Counted from the first letter of the stretch, positions 19,910-28,929 are shown. The stretch: DNA of 35,274 bases from Prorocentrum cordatum (GCA_963575745.1 CAUYUJ010019259.1:761373-796646); one strand, 5' to 3'. Notes: generated from the sequence alone by a model not told the origin. Numbers and translations are program-made.

Positions 19910-20159
19910 TTCCTGCTCATACTGCTCGCTGAAAAGGGTCTCTCAGGACGTCAGGAGATACATCTGGATGGAGCGTGAGTTGATGCGCGCGGAATTGGTA
20001 AAGCAGGGTTTGGGAGTTCGCATGTCACTCCGTATTCAAGGCTCGCAAAGGATAGTTTCTGAGAGCCGCAATCGGAAGGGGTCCGTGCAGCCACACATGT
20101 TTCCCTGTCCAGCCAGCCTCTTGACTCAATGGAGGAAAAACCACCCAGACCCCGACAAC
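19910..20159. other. No gene seen
   Basis: About 250 bases between repeat H and repeat T with no recognised gene. Confidence 0.4.
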
Positions 20160-20312
20160 TGGCGTTTACTACACAGCCGCGGGCGTTAACTAAACAGCAA
20201 GCAGCTCTGCCCCATTCGATTGGTTCCTTGGGTTCGTTTACTAAACGGCTTCGCTTGTCGGGGTGCTGATTATGGGGGTGGATTTTCTGCCCTCTATGAC
20301 ATCAGGCGTACA
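20160..20312 (+). repeat. Dispersed repeat T, copy 2
   Basis: GCGTTTACTACACAGC (20162) and GCGTTAACTAAACAGC (20181) are followed by CTAAACGGCTTCGCTTGTCG and GGGGTGCT (20239-20265), ATGGGGGTGGATTTTCTGCC and a CTATGACA block. Order and spacing match 9363-9482, over 10 kb away. Confidence 0.7.
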
Positions 20313-20631
20313 AGAACTCTCGCATCTTCTCCAAGCGCGTGCATGGCCCGACGGCACTGCCCTGGGCATCCTGCCCACAGGGCAGTTTCGCTTCCCCCCT
20401 CCTTGGTCGGGTCGGTGGTTCGCCGCTGATCGTCCCAGACGGTCTGTGGCAGTTGCCGCCCGACAGGCCCCCGATACGACCCCAAGGTGCAATGACAATC
20501 TCGAAGTGCAGCAGAGGTCGGAGAAGTCGATCCTCTCTGTCAGGCGAAGCGCCGACTCTCTCGACAGGTGCCAGTGTCTCGCCAAACTACAGCGACAGAC
20601 GGATCAATGAACCATGCAGGTCTGCGACCAG
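20313..20631. other. No gene seen
   Basis: About 320 bases between repeat T and the inverted repeat at 20632, with no recognised gene or repeat. Confidence 0.4.
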
Positions 20632-20742
20632 TTGCGAACCCTGCCCCTGTGGGCCCACTTGACGCTGACTTTCGTCGAATTCTGAACCGCTGCCAGCTTT
20701 TCAGAAACCTGGCCCACAGGGGTAGGGTGGTAGGGTTTGCAA
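20632..20742. repeat. Inverted repeat with 55-nt spacer
   Basis: The left arm (20632-20655: TTGCGAACC then CTGCCCCTGTGGGCC) pairs with the right arm (20711-20742: GGCCCACAGGGGTAGGGT then AGGGTTTGCAA). The right arm carries an extra 8 bases. TTGCRAACCCT and CCCCTGTGGGCC are shared by both arms. Confidence 0.65.
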
Positions 20743-21070
20743 GTGGTTGCCTAGCGGGCGCATGCAGCAGCATGCCCCGACTGCGCTTGGATGCGTCTGC
20801 CTCTGCTCCCTCGTGCCCGGATCGACCTCTCGGCCGCACTGCTGCCTGCCCACCTCAGCACCTGTCGGCCGCCGGCTCCCCAGCAAATCGGCGCCGTCGG
20901 CGCCGAAACCCTTCCCCGCGCGGCGCAGGGGCGGCGCGCGCGGGCGGCGCCGGCGCCAAGGCCCCGCCGCGGGGCGGCCGAGGGCGGCCGACGGCCCTCC
21001 GGCGGGCTCTCTCCAGACCCCTTCGCGCTGTGAAGCAAGCACGACGCGGGGGCGTTTCGCTAAGTTCGGC
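20743..21070. other. Very GC-rich spacer, no gene seen
   Basis: CGGCGCC/GGCGCGC-rich sequence leading into the (CTC)n tract. It gives Ala/Arg/Gly/Pro frames on both strands. It might include the 5' untranslated part of the following retrotransposon, but nothing marks a boundary. Confidence 0.4.
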
Positions 21071-21181
21071 CTCCCGCTCCTCCTCCTCCTCCTCCCTCCT
21101 CCTCCTCCTCTCCTCCTCCTCCTCCTCCTCCTCCTCCTCCTCCCCTCCTCCTCCTCCTCCTCCTCCTCCTCCTCCTCCTCC
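21071..21181. repeat. (CTC)n microsatellite at the 5' side of the retrotransposon
   Basis: About 110 bases of CTC/TCC triplets with a few interruptions, ending 105 bp before the ORF1 start codon. The same triplet repeat lies at the 3' end of the element (27979-28002). Confidence 0.93.
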
Positions 21182-21200
21182 TAGCCTTTCTGCTCTCAGG
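21182..21200 (+). promoter_or_regulatory. Possible trans-splice acceptor upstream of ORF1
   Basis: The (CTC)n tract passes into TAGCCTTTCTGCTCTCAGG, a polypyrimidine stretch ending in AG. This is the kind of context used for spliced-leader addition in dinoflagellates. The string also loosely resembles the leader TAGCCATTTTGGCTCAAG. Both readings are tentative. Confidence 0.3.
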
Positions 21201-21285
21201 TTTTGAGAGTTGCGGACGCGTACTTCAGAGAGGCGCCGCGTTCGCGAGCCAAGCTTTCCCCTGTCCACTGCTTTCGCTGTCGTGG

Positions 21286-22392
21286 ATGGGGCCCGATGTG
21301 CTTCCAGGGCCGCATCTCCCCCTCTGGGGATGTGGCAAGTGCGGGGCATTTGACAACTGGGCAAGCAGAGTCAAGTGCCGAGGATGTGGAAATTCCTGCC
21401 CCCAACGCGTGCTCGTGGCGGCCCAAGCTGCTGCCAACCGCGCCAAGGGAGGTGGAAAGGGGAGCCCAGCTGCTGCCACTGGAGGGAAGGGGCGTTGGGC
21501 CAATGGCCCGCCTGGAGGTCCAGGCGACGCCCAGGCCAAGACCATCCAGGCCATGCAGAAGCAGTTGGACGCCCTGCTCAAAGACAAGGAGAAGGACACC
21601 AAGCAGCAGGTTCAGTCCGCCCCTCCAGGCGGTGGCGGCGGCAGTGGCAACGGTGGCCCGTCCTTCAAGGAGGTTATCAACTTCCTGCAGGCAAAGGGCA
21701 TCCAGGGCGAGCTGGTGGCCTCGGTCACTGCTGCGCAGCAGCGTGAGGTCGCCGAGCACCCACCCTCCGTGGTCACGGCTCGCTGGCGGGTCGAGAACCT
21801 GCGAAAGAAGAACGAGAAGTTCGAGCAGCAGCTACGAAAGCTTCAAGAGCGTCGCGCTGCCCTCGATGAGGAAGAGGCAGCCATCAAGGCCTCTGTGGCG
21901 TCGATTCGCCGAGACCTGTCACAAGCTGAAGGAGTCTATGCCAAGGTGTCGGCCACGGACCTCGGGGACTTGGTCAAGATCACCGAGGCCGCCTTGGACG
22001 AGTCGCTCCACGATGACGCCGAGGTCAGGGCAGCCTTGGCCGTGCTGGACAAGCGCCAGAAGGAAGCGGTGGCCGCTCGTGGCGCTTCTGCTCTGCATCC
22101 TGGCGGTCCAGGCCGCAACGCTCCTCCTGGCGGCGATGCAGATCCAGGAGCTCGCAGTGCCGAAGGTGCGCGAGGAGGTGAAGGCATCCCAGCAGCTGAT
22201 GGAGATGGAGACGACATTGACATGGAGTTGCTGGGCCAAGACGACATCGACATCGAGGCGCGCACAGAAGACCTCAGGAAGGCCGCGGAGGAGCTCAGGC
22301 AAGCTTCCCCAGGAGAAGCTCAGGATGCCGCCAAGCGCAAGTACGCACAGGCTGCCGCTGCCTTGGGGATCAAACGTGCGCGGAGACTTTGA
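21286..22392 (+). CDS. Retrotransposon ORF1 protein (RanBP2-like zinc finger, coiled coil)
   Basis: A 368-residue protein, probably the nucleic-acid-binding ORF1 product that packages the element's RNA. A zinc finger sits at residues 14-34: W14, C16, C19, N24, C31 and C34 match the RanBP2 type (W.C..C, an Asn, then C..C), with one extra residue before the Asn. A Gly/Ala/Lys-rich linker follows. A charged helix lies at about 82-110, a Gly-rich stretch near 112-124, and a strong Lys/Glu/Arg coiled coil at about 169-216. An acidic segment (GDDIDMELL, QDDIDIE) follows, and the protein ends in a basic tail (IKRARRL). The start is the first ATG before the finger. Its last 68 bases overlap ORF2, which lies in the +1 frame relative to it. 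ORF1 proteins are poorly conserved, so the assignment rests on position, finger and coiled coil. Confidence 0.8.
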   Translation: MGPDVLPGPHLPLWGCGKCGAFDNWASRVKCRGCGNSCPQRVLVAAQAAANRAKGGGKGSPAAATGGKGRWANGPPGGPGDAQAKTIQAMQKQLDALLKDKEKDTKQQVQSAPPGGGGGSGNGGPSFKEVINFLQAKGIQGELVASVTAAQQREVAEHPPSVVTARWRVENLRKKNEKFEQQLRKLQERRAALDEEEAAIKASVASIRRDLSQAEGVYAKVSATDLGDLVKITEAALDESLHDDAEVRAALAVLDKRQKEAVAARGASALHPGGPGRNAPPGGDADPGARSAEGARGGEGIPAADGDGDDIDMELLGQDDIDIEARTEDLRKAAEELRQASPGEAQDAAKRKYAQAAAALGIKRARRL

Positions 22393-25300
22393 CGACCTCG
22401 AGCGCTTCTGGGACCACAACGTCGTGGACGTGGATTGGTCGGAGGTGATCGGCTTTGCGGTGCCGTCTCTGCTCCCGCGGCCTGTGCAGGCCCTATCGGG
22501 GGCGTTGGCTGAGCCGATCTGGCGTCGAGGGGGCTTGACCCAGGCCCGTGCCGGAGAAGCTCTCGACCTCCAGGCTTGGCCTGCGCTGGGGCTACACGTG
22601 GCTCGGCCACGACGGGGCTTCGGCCCGAAGGGCAGGGGGGCAGGGGATTCAGCCCCCGATCGTCGAACCCCCCTGCCCGCATGCACGGGGAGTTCGAGTG
22701 CCTGCAGCGGCCCTTCGGCGTCATCGCTATTGCAGGTTCCTGTGGTGGCTCCCCAACTGGCCCGCTCCTCGGGGTTGGGGACACGGACAGCTCAGAGGGC
22801 GTCGACATCTTCGGCAGCGGGGTCGGCTTCTTCGGCGGCGACGGCTGGTTCTTCGCGTGGCGTTAGGACGCAACAGTCGTCGCCGCCTGCCCTTCCCACC
22901 CCCAGGGCACCCTTTCCACAGGAGGCGGGGGTCTCAGCGCGTGGGGAGGGGGGGCAGGATGTTTTGCTGGCGCAGCTTCCAGACGCTGAAGCTAGATTGG
23001 CTGGCAGTGTGCGTGGCCACCTTCGTCCCCAAGTTGAGCCAGATGCGGATTCGAAAACACATTGGTTGAAATCCGACGGGAGGGCGGAAGTACCTCCCGC
23101 TCGTAATCTTCTTGCGGACGATCGTGACTCTGGTGTAGCGCGGGGATCTGCAGACTTGTGCATTTTTGGAGCCAACGTCAACAGCTGGTCTACGGCAGAC
23201 ACTGTAGTGAACTGGGTCCGAGATCAAGCTGACGTCGGAGGATCTGGGGCGGCCTCTTGGGGTTTAGTCCAAAGCAAGTTCCAGGTGGTCACGCTCCAGG
23301 AGACAAGGTTGAAGTCCCCCGACAAGATCATCTCGGCCCAGAGTTGGGCCTGCAGGAATGGGTACCAGGTGTCTCTCGGGAAGGCCCTCAGCACTGGCGA
23401 CGGGCCCTTGCAAAGCTCTGGAGGAGTCGGTATCTTGGTCGCTGGGGAGATCGCTTCGAGGCCCTTGGATCTTCCAGGTTTGGGCAGGTTCGACGGGAGG
23501 ATCGTAGGTCGGGTCATCAATGCGGGGTTCGACCAGGGCCTTGAGATCTACAGTGTCTATCTCGTCAACGACATAGGCGTGACGGGCGAGAATTTAGAGA
23601 TTTTGGAAGTTCTGGGAGCGCTTCTTTTGTGCAGTAAGCGTCCGTGGGTTGTGCAAGGTGATTGGAATTTCACGCCCGCGGCTCTCCAGCTATCAGGTTG
23701 GATTCAGCATGTGCACGGTGTGCTAGCCGCTGCTGGCCAGGCAACCTGCTCGGCCTGCGCTCCGAGGACTGCCAGGGGAGAAGATATGGAGGAGGAGGAG
23801 CTGACGGAGCATGACGGGGGAGGAAGGGAGCTTGACTACTTCGTCGTGTCATCGGCTATCAGTTCGTGCATCAAAGATGTCCAGGCTATCCGAGGAGCGC
23901 CTCTTTTTCCCCATTGCCCTGTGCTGCTTCGGTTGGGGAACCTCTGCCAGACGGCGGTGGTCCAGCAGCGGACGCGTTTCAAGCCGTTCAGCACCGCGCT
24001 CATGGGGCCGCTGCCGCAGGAAAGGGACATCCAATGGAGCGACCCTCTAGACTCAGATTTGGACACGCTAGCTCGGGAGTGGTTCGGGGAAGCCGAAGCT
24101 CGCCTGGTTGAAATTCATGGAATAAGTGATCTGAAAGGGTACGTTGGTCGCTCCGCTGGGCCCCAGTCTCGGAAAGTTCCCTTAGTTGCGCTACTAGAGC
24201 GAGATCACCGTCGGCGGTTTTCGAAGCAGACTGTCTGCTGGATCTCGTTCGAGGCCCTGCTCAAGAAGGCAAAGGCAATCAGTGCTGGGAACCCAGGTGC
24301 CAAGGGGAGAGCTCTGTTGGGATCCTGGAAGCTTAAGCTGTTCGACATTTTGGAGGACCTCCAGCTGACGGAAGATGGGCCCACCAAGGCCCAGCTGCAC
24401 ACCATTGTTAGGGCGGCATCGGGAGAAGGTTCCTGGAACGACGACGTCAATGGGGCCATCTGCAAAGAGTGCACTCGTCGCCAGAGGCTGGACGCGGCTT
24501 CGCAGCTTGCTAAGTGGAAGGAATGGGCCAAGAGTGCCGTCTCAGGAGGTGGTAAAGCGGCTCATGCCTTCTCCAAGCAACAGGTCTCGAGTGGTTTTTC
24601 GCGAGGTATGTCGGATGATCCTCGGCTTCCAGTGGCTGGTCAGGCCGCAGTGCAAGAGCTTGTCGATGCGTGGCATCCGATGTGGTTTCGAGCTGGCCGC
24701 GGGCCCGCACCGAGCTCCTGGGAAGTTCCTGCCGACGAGCCTGCCCTTTCCCCGCTCAGACTGGAGGATTTACATCGAGTTTGCAAGATGTATGGGCCCG
24801 CGGCGGGCCTAGGCTGGGATGGATTTAACCCGAGGTGGGTATTGCAGCTGCCCGAAAGTTACCAGTTTCGGCTTCTGGAGATTTTGACGCTCTTCGAGGT
24901 CGACCCTGGGGCCGTCGTGATGTTCCTGACCAATGTGGTTTTCTTGGACAAACCAACGGGAGGGGTCAGGCCGATCGGATTGCTCTGCCTTTTCACGAAG
25001 CTCTGGAGCCGTTTGAGGCAGCCGCATTGCCGCTCATGGGAAAAGTCCCACGTGCACGAGTTTTTCTGGGGCTCAGGGCCCGACACAACGTGCGAGAGGG
25101 CCGGATGGGTCCACAACTTACTCGGGGCGCATTGTCGTAAAGCAGGTTTCGAATCAGCGTCGGCTCTCTTGGACTTGGCTAAGTTCTATGAGAATGTCAA
25201 CCACGGGGACCTTCTGGTTGCAGCTAAACGGTTTGGTTTCCCAGTTAGGCTGGTCAAAGCGTACTGTACCATCTATGCAGGCTACCGTGTGCTTCTTTAC

Positions 25301-27940
25301 GGGGGAGCTTCGTCGGCCGTCGTCGAATCGAACGGGGCGATCGTGGCTGGGTGCTCGGGGGCTACGACTTTCGCCAAGATGTTGCTACTAGGACCGCTAT
25401 TGGAGGCCCGTGAGAGCAGGAACTTGTTGTATGTGCGTAATGTGGTGGACGACATCACTGTTCAGTGTTGCGGGCCCAAGCATCAGGTGGCGGCCCAACT
25501 GGCTGGTGGAGTAGAGTCTCTGATCAAGAGTTTCAAGCAGCTGCAGCTCCCTGTGGCGTTTAAGAAGTGTGCCTACCTTTGCTCGAAGGAGGTTGAGGCG
25601 CACCTGTCCAAGGCCTGGTCCCTCCCCACCTCTTGCCGCACCGACACGGCGAGGAATCTTGGGACCAACGCTACCTTGGGAGGCCTCCGCAGGATCGGTA
25701 TTCAGAACTCAAGGTTTGCAGGTGCTTCGCGCAGGGCCAGGAGGCTCAAGATACTACAAGGAGCTGGAGCCGACATCGGGATGGTTCACAGGATGGGGCC
25801 AGTGGCATCGGCCCTCTGGGGATCCTCGGTCTCTGGGGTGGCCCCCACAAAAATGGCTGGGCTCCGTATCGGTGCTGCTAGTTCCCTAGGCAGGCTCCCT
25901 AAAGGTGCTTCGGTTGGGCTCAGGATGTACACGTACGGGCTTGGGGCCAAGGTAGACCCTCTGGTGGTTTACGTGGGGCACGTGCTTTTCATGTGGGCGA
26001 CTGCTGTTTGGGAAGCTGTCCCTCACGTTCAGGTGTTGGCCAATACCATGAGGGTCTCGATCGCCAAGTTTCAGAATTCAGCTCAGCCCTGGAGGTCAGC
26101 GTCTTCCCCCAGCGACGTCGCGCTTTTAACGTTGCGGGGCATAGGCTGGGACTTTGTAGACCAGCACACCATCAAAGATGACTTGAACGTTGTGCATGAC
26201 TTGTTCAGGCTCTCCCCGATGCAGGTCAGGACGATGATCAGGCAAGGTGCCGCGCGAGCGTCAGATAGACATGCCCTTCTCTTGCAGAATGGCCTTGATG
26301 GGCCACCTGTTTACCCTATCTTCTGGGATGGTATTTCCAGGATGTTCAAGGAGAAGTCCGAAACCTGGGGGAAGCACCATCAGAGATGTTTAAGAGGTTT
26401 GGTCTCGGGAGTTCACTGGCCCCAAGCCCGACTTCATGCTCACAACCTCCACGATGATGATCTTTGTCAAGTGTGCAAGGGGGCCCCAGGTACCTTGTGG
26501 CACCGTCAGTACGAGTGCCCTGCGCATGAAGTCCTGCGGCGAGACCATGCGAGTGCTCACTTGTGTAGGTGTGCGCAGAGAGTGAAGCAGTTCGGGCCGC
26601 TCATGGCGGAGAGGTTCGCGAGGTGCATCTTTCCTCACCCTCGCTCGCTCTTCGACGTCGAGGAGCCCACGCAAACGGTTCACTGGCACGAGAGGCCCGA
26701 GACGGGGCTATTGACGGGGTTGCTATTCCTGGACGGGTCGGCCAAATACATGGGCCTCGATGGGCTCACTCGGGCTGGTTGGAGTATCGTGTCGGTCGAC
26801 AGGTTTGGGGAGTTGCTCTCGGCGGCCTACGGTCCAGTTCCTCTGAGTGCGGCCCCGCAGCAAACTAGTAAAGATGGGGAAGACTATGCTGTATATATGC
26901 TAACGCAAGTTGGTCTTCCCCCGTTTCAGTGCTATATTGATTGCCAGAGCACTCTGGATTCGCTGGCTCGGGGCCCTGGGTTCGCGGAGGGCCCTGGAGC
27001 CCCCCGCGGACATCTTTGGGGCCCCGTGTGGAGCTCGTTCACTCTCAGCGATTTCGAGTGTTTCAAGACGCTCGGCCACGCCACTGCGGCCGATGTCGAG
27101 GCTGGCAGGAGCAGTGTTTGGGAAAGACGGGCCAATGGGCTCGCAGATAAGTTCGCCAAACTAGGAGCCGAGTGTCACGGGGTCAGCGACGAAGAGGCCA
27201 GCCTGTACAGAGGCCTCAGGTGCCTCGCCCGCGAGGCCTGCAGGTGGGCTGGATCGGTGGAGGTGCTGATGTCCAACGGGCCCCGTGACTCAACGGGCCT
27301 TGTGCCCAGGTCGACAGGCAGCGATGGCCAGTGGCAGCACTCACAAGAGGCTGATGCCCTCGGCCAGGCCCTGGGCGACGATCAAAGGGAGGTGGGAGGT
27401 TCTTCGGACTTGGGGGAGGAGTGGCGTTCATTCTCTCGGCAAGTGTTTCGGGCCAGCGGCCATGCTTTTTTGGCCAGCCCTGTCTTAAAACCTCCTGGGA
27501 ACCCCAGGGGTAGGATCCAATTTTGCTGTCGGTGCGGATCGTTTTTCTCTGGGGCTCCCAATGCTGGAGCTAAAGGCCTGTGCAGGCCCAAATTCACGAC
27601 GGGTGGAATTAATGACCAGCTGAGAAGGATTCGGCAGGGCAAGTTTCCCTCGTACAAGAAGGACCTGAAGAATTTGACTCTGGGGGCTCACGTGAGCCTG
27701 AGCCTCGCCGAGCGGAGGGTCTTGGCTCAGTCGCTGGAAGAGGATGGCCAGGCCCCCCAGGGAGTTTCAGGTCCTGCTACTTTTGGCTCCGCGGAGGGCT
27801 TCGCCCCGCGAGAGCAGGTTTTGGATTCGTTCGGCCTTGCAGAGTCGGATTTACCCTGGGTCAAGGACCTAGGGGCCGCCTCCCTCCGAGCCTCGGACTG
27901 CGGTTTCGAGTCAGACTCGGAGGCCTCCGATTTTGGCTGA
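22325..27940 (+). CDS. Retrotransposon ORF2 polyprotein: EEP endonuclease, reverse transcriptase, CCHC, RNase H
   Basis: A 1,871-residue protein that nicks the target and reverse-transcribes the element RNA. After a low-complexity N-terminus comes an endonuclease/exonuclease/phosphatase domain (about 280-540): N284 and N286 (ANVNSW), E326 (LQETRL), D446 and N448 (GDWN), D504 (LDYFVV) and H530 (PHCPV). The reverse transcriptase (about 805-1110) shows FLDKPTGGVRPIGLL, D950 in LDLAKFYENVNHG, AGCSGATTFAK, and the catalytic pair D1042-D1043 in VVDD. A knuckle C1381, C1384, H1393, C1398 follows. RNase H (about 1465-1615) keeps D1470, E1519, D1539 and D1608. A Cys cluster lies near 1734-1753. The ATG at 22325 overlaps ORF1; the frame is open further upstream to a non-ATG codon at 21203, so a frameshift fusion with ORF1 is possible. 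All catalytic residues are present, so recent activity is plausible. Confidence 0.92.
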   Translation: MPPSASTHRLPLPWGSNVRGDFDDLERFWDHNVVDVDWSEVIGFAVPSLLPRPVQALSGALAEPIWRRGGLTQARAGEALDLQAWPALGLHVARPRRGFGPKGRGAGDSAPDRRTPLPACTGSSSACSGPSASSLLQVPVVAPQLARSSGLGTRTAQRASTSSAAGSASSAATAGSSRGVRTQQSSPPALPTPRAPFPQEAGVSARGEGGQDVLLAQLPDAEARLAGSVRGHLRPQVEPDADSKTHWLKSDGRAEVPPARNLLADDRDSGVARGSADLCIFGANVNSWSTADTVVNWVRDQADVGGSGAASWGLVQSKFQVVTLQETRLKSPDKIISAQSWACRNGYQVSLGKALSTGDGPLQSSGGVGILVAGEIASRPLDLPGLGRFDGRIVGRVINAGFDQGLEIYSVYLVNDIGVTGENLEILEVLGALLLCSKRPWVVQGDWNFTPAALQLSGWIQHVHGVLAAAGQATCSACAPRTARGEDMEEEELTEHDGGGRELDYFVVSSAISSCIKDVQAIRGAPLFPHCPVLLRLGNLCQTAVVQQRTRFKPFSTALMGPLPQERDIQWSDPLDSDLDTLAREWFGEAEARLVEIHGISDLKGYVGRSAGPQSRKVPLVALLERDHRRRFSKQTVCWISFEALLKKAKAISAGNPGAKGRALLGSWKLKLFDILEDLQLTEDGPTKAQLHTIVRAASGEGSWNDDVNGAICKECTRRQRLDAASQLAKWKEWAKSAVSGGGKAAHAFSKQQVSSGFSRGMSDDPRLPVAGQAAVQELVDAWHPMWFRAGRGPAPSSWEVPADEPALSPLRLEDLHRVCKMYGPAAGLGWDGFNPRWVLQLPESYQFRLLEILTLFEVDPGAVVMFLTNVVFLDKPTGGVRPIGLLCLFTKLWSRLRQPHCRSWEKSHVHEFFWGSGPDTTCERAGWVHNLLGAHCRKAGFESASALLDLAKFYENVNHGDLLVAAKRFGFPVRLVKAYCTIYAGYRVLLYGGASSAVVESNGAIVAGCSGATTFAKMLLLGPLLEARESRNLLYVRNVVDDITVQCCGPKHQVAAQLAGGVESLIKSFKQLQLPVAFKKCAYLCSKEVEAHLSKAWSLPTSCRTDTARNLGTNATLGGLRRIGIQNSRFAGASRRARRLKILQGAGADIGMVHRMGPVASALWGSSVSGVAPTKMAGLRIGAASSLGRLPKGASVGLRMYTYGLGAKVDPLVVYVGHVLFMWATAVWEAVPHVQVLANTMRVSIAKFQNSAQPWRSASSPSDVALLTLRGIGWDFVDQHTIKDDLNVVHDLFRLSPMQVRTMIRQGAARASDRHALLLQNGLDGPPVYPIFWDGISRMFKEKSETWGKHHQRCLRGLVSGVHWPQARLHAHNLHDDDLCQVCKGAPGTLWHRQYECPAHEVLRRDHASAHLCRCAQRVKQFGPLMAERFARCIFPHPRSLFDVEEPTQTVHWHERPETGLLTGLLFLDGSAKYMGLDGLTRAGWSIVSVDRFGELLSAAYGPVPLSAAPQQTSKDGEDYAVYMLTQVGLPPFQCYIDCQSTLDSLARGPGFAEGPGAPRGHLWGPVWSSFTLSDFECFKTLGHATAADVEAGRSSVWERRANGLADKFAKLGAECHGVSDEEASLYRGLRCLAREACRWAGSVEVLMSNGPRDSTGLVPRSTGSDGQWQHSQEADALGQALGDDQREVGGSSDLGEEWRSFSRQVFRASGHAFLASPVLKPPGNPRGRIQFCCRCGSFFSGAPNAGAKGLCRPKFTTGGINDQLRRIRQGKFPSYKKDLKNLTLGAHVSLSLAERRVLAQSLEEDGQAPQGVSGPATFGSAEGFAPREQVLDSFGLAESDLPWVKDLGAASLRASDCGFESDSEASDFG

Positions 27941-27978
27941 ACGGGGAGGTGATCTGGCTTTAGGCCCGTCCCCAACAA

Positions 27979-28002
27979 CCTCCTCCTCCTCCTCCTCCTC
28001 CC
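27979..28002. repeat. (CCT)n at the retrotransposon 3' end
   Basis: About seven CCT triplets begin 38 bases after the ORF2 stop. This could be the short tandem-repeat tail of the element or the right half of a microsatellite target. Confidence 0.85.
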
Positions 28003-28010
28003 CTCACTGG

Positions 28011-28123
28011 GCCTCGGGGCCGTCGAAACACGGCGCAGGATGCAAAATTGGTCCTGGGAAGGGGTCGAGGCCCTTGGGGGTGGACGCGGCGAAAGAGTCA
28101 CGACGTCGGGGGTCTGCTGGCCC
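28011..28123 (+). repeat. Dispersed repeat H copy
   Basis: It contains CCTCGGGGCCGTCGAA, CAGGATGCAAAATTGGTCCT, GGGAAGGGGTCGAGGCCCTT, GGACGCGGCGAAAG and TCACGACGTCGGGGGTCTG. It starts within 10 bases of the retrotransposon tail. Confidence 0.75.
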
Positions 28124-28599
28124 TGCAGCGGCGGGCTCTACCCCCCCCCGTGGGCGACGGCCGGGTCGACTGCGCCGATGCTGGCGCGAGAGCTGCCCGC
28201 GTAGGGTCGCGAGCCAGCGCCCTCGTTTCCCATGTGGCGGGCCGCGCCGGCGGCCCGTGCGAGCCACCGCGTCAGGTCGCTATGCCATCTCGCGCGAGAC
28301 CAGGTTTTGTTTTTGCGTTGGTCGCGCACCTCTCCTCGTGGCGAGGAGAAATTCAAAAGCGAGTTGCGGCGGGAGGTCTTTGGCGGTGTTCGGCCTTTGG
28401 GGGGGGCCCGCCCGGCCCCGGGACGTCGAACACAGGTCAGCGGCACCGGCACGGGGACTCACTAACGGGTGCTTGCTGGAGATTTGTTGAGAGTTAGTTG
28501 CCCTTTTGGGCCCTCTTTCTGGTATTGCAGCGCTGCCCACATCGGGGAGGGTTGGATTCGCCGGGTCACTGGCCAAAGTGCCCGTTACTGGAGTCCCCG
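28124..28599. other. No gene seen; small hairpin at 28331-28349
   Basis: GC-rich sequence without a supported gene. TCTCCTCG (28331-28338) pairs perfectly with CGAGGAGA (28342-28349) around a 3-nt loop. Confidence 0.45.
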
Positions 28600-28905
28600 T
28601 CAGAGGGGCGCTGAAAAGGACTCGGGATGAGAAATCGGTCCCGGGGAGGGACCTCCAGGCCTCTACCGGGAAGCTGGATACACCTGACGCGGGCGGCCTG
28701 GGCGGGAAATGAATGCACCTGTGGCCAGGGGTCTTGCTTGCGCCATCTGTGGCCTGGGACGCAGGGCCTCCGAATGTGCATCCAGCAAGTGCCCCCCGGA
28801 TATTCCCCAAGGCTCTGACGTTGTTCACTGTTTACAAGAACTGTGGGTCCCCAGAGGTCTCGACCGGTTTCTCATCCCGAGTCGTTGACGGTCCCGGGGC
28901 CCGGC
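28600..28905. repeat. Two H copies in inverted orientation
   Basis: GACTCGGGATGAGAAATCGG at 28619-28638 (extending to 28640) and its reverse complement at 28862-28883 match at 21 of 22 positions. The left copy is in + orientation and the right copy in - orientation, enclosing about 220 bases with no recognised gene. Confidence 0.75.
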
Positions 28906-28929
28906 AGAACATGCCCCCAAACCCTCCTT

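Larger units (their letters stand above)
21182..28002 (+). mobile_element. Non-LTR (LINE-type) retrotransposon, apparently intact
   Basis: The element holds two overlapping ORFs: ORF1 at 21286-22392 and ORF2 at 22325-27940. It has no long terminal repeats and no poly-A tail. The 3' untranslated region is only about 38 bases and ends in (CCT)n at 27979-28002. ORF2 carries endonuclease, reverse transcriptase, CCHC and RNase H domains in that order, a layout known from the I, Tad and R1-like groups; RNase H at the C-terminus argues against a simple RTE or CR1 type. Clade placement is inference from domain order. No frameshifts or stops interrupt either ORF. The 5' boundary is uncertain and could lie within or before the (CTC)n tract. 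Confidence 0.85.

Noticed and set aside
21203-22324. ORF2 frame extending upstream over ORF1 from a TTG codon
   Set aside because: The zinc finger and coiled coil lie in the other frame. The upstream extension is low-complexity Arg/Ser/Pro and is open because stops are rare in this composition.
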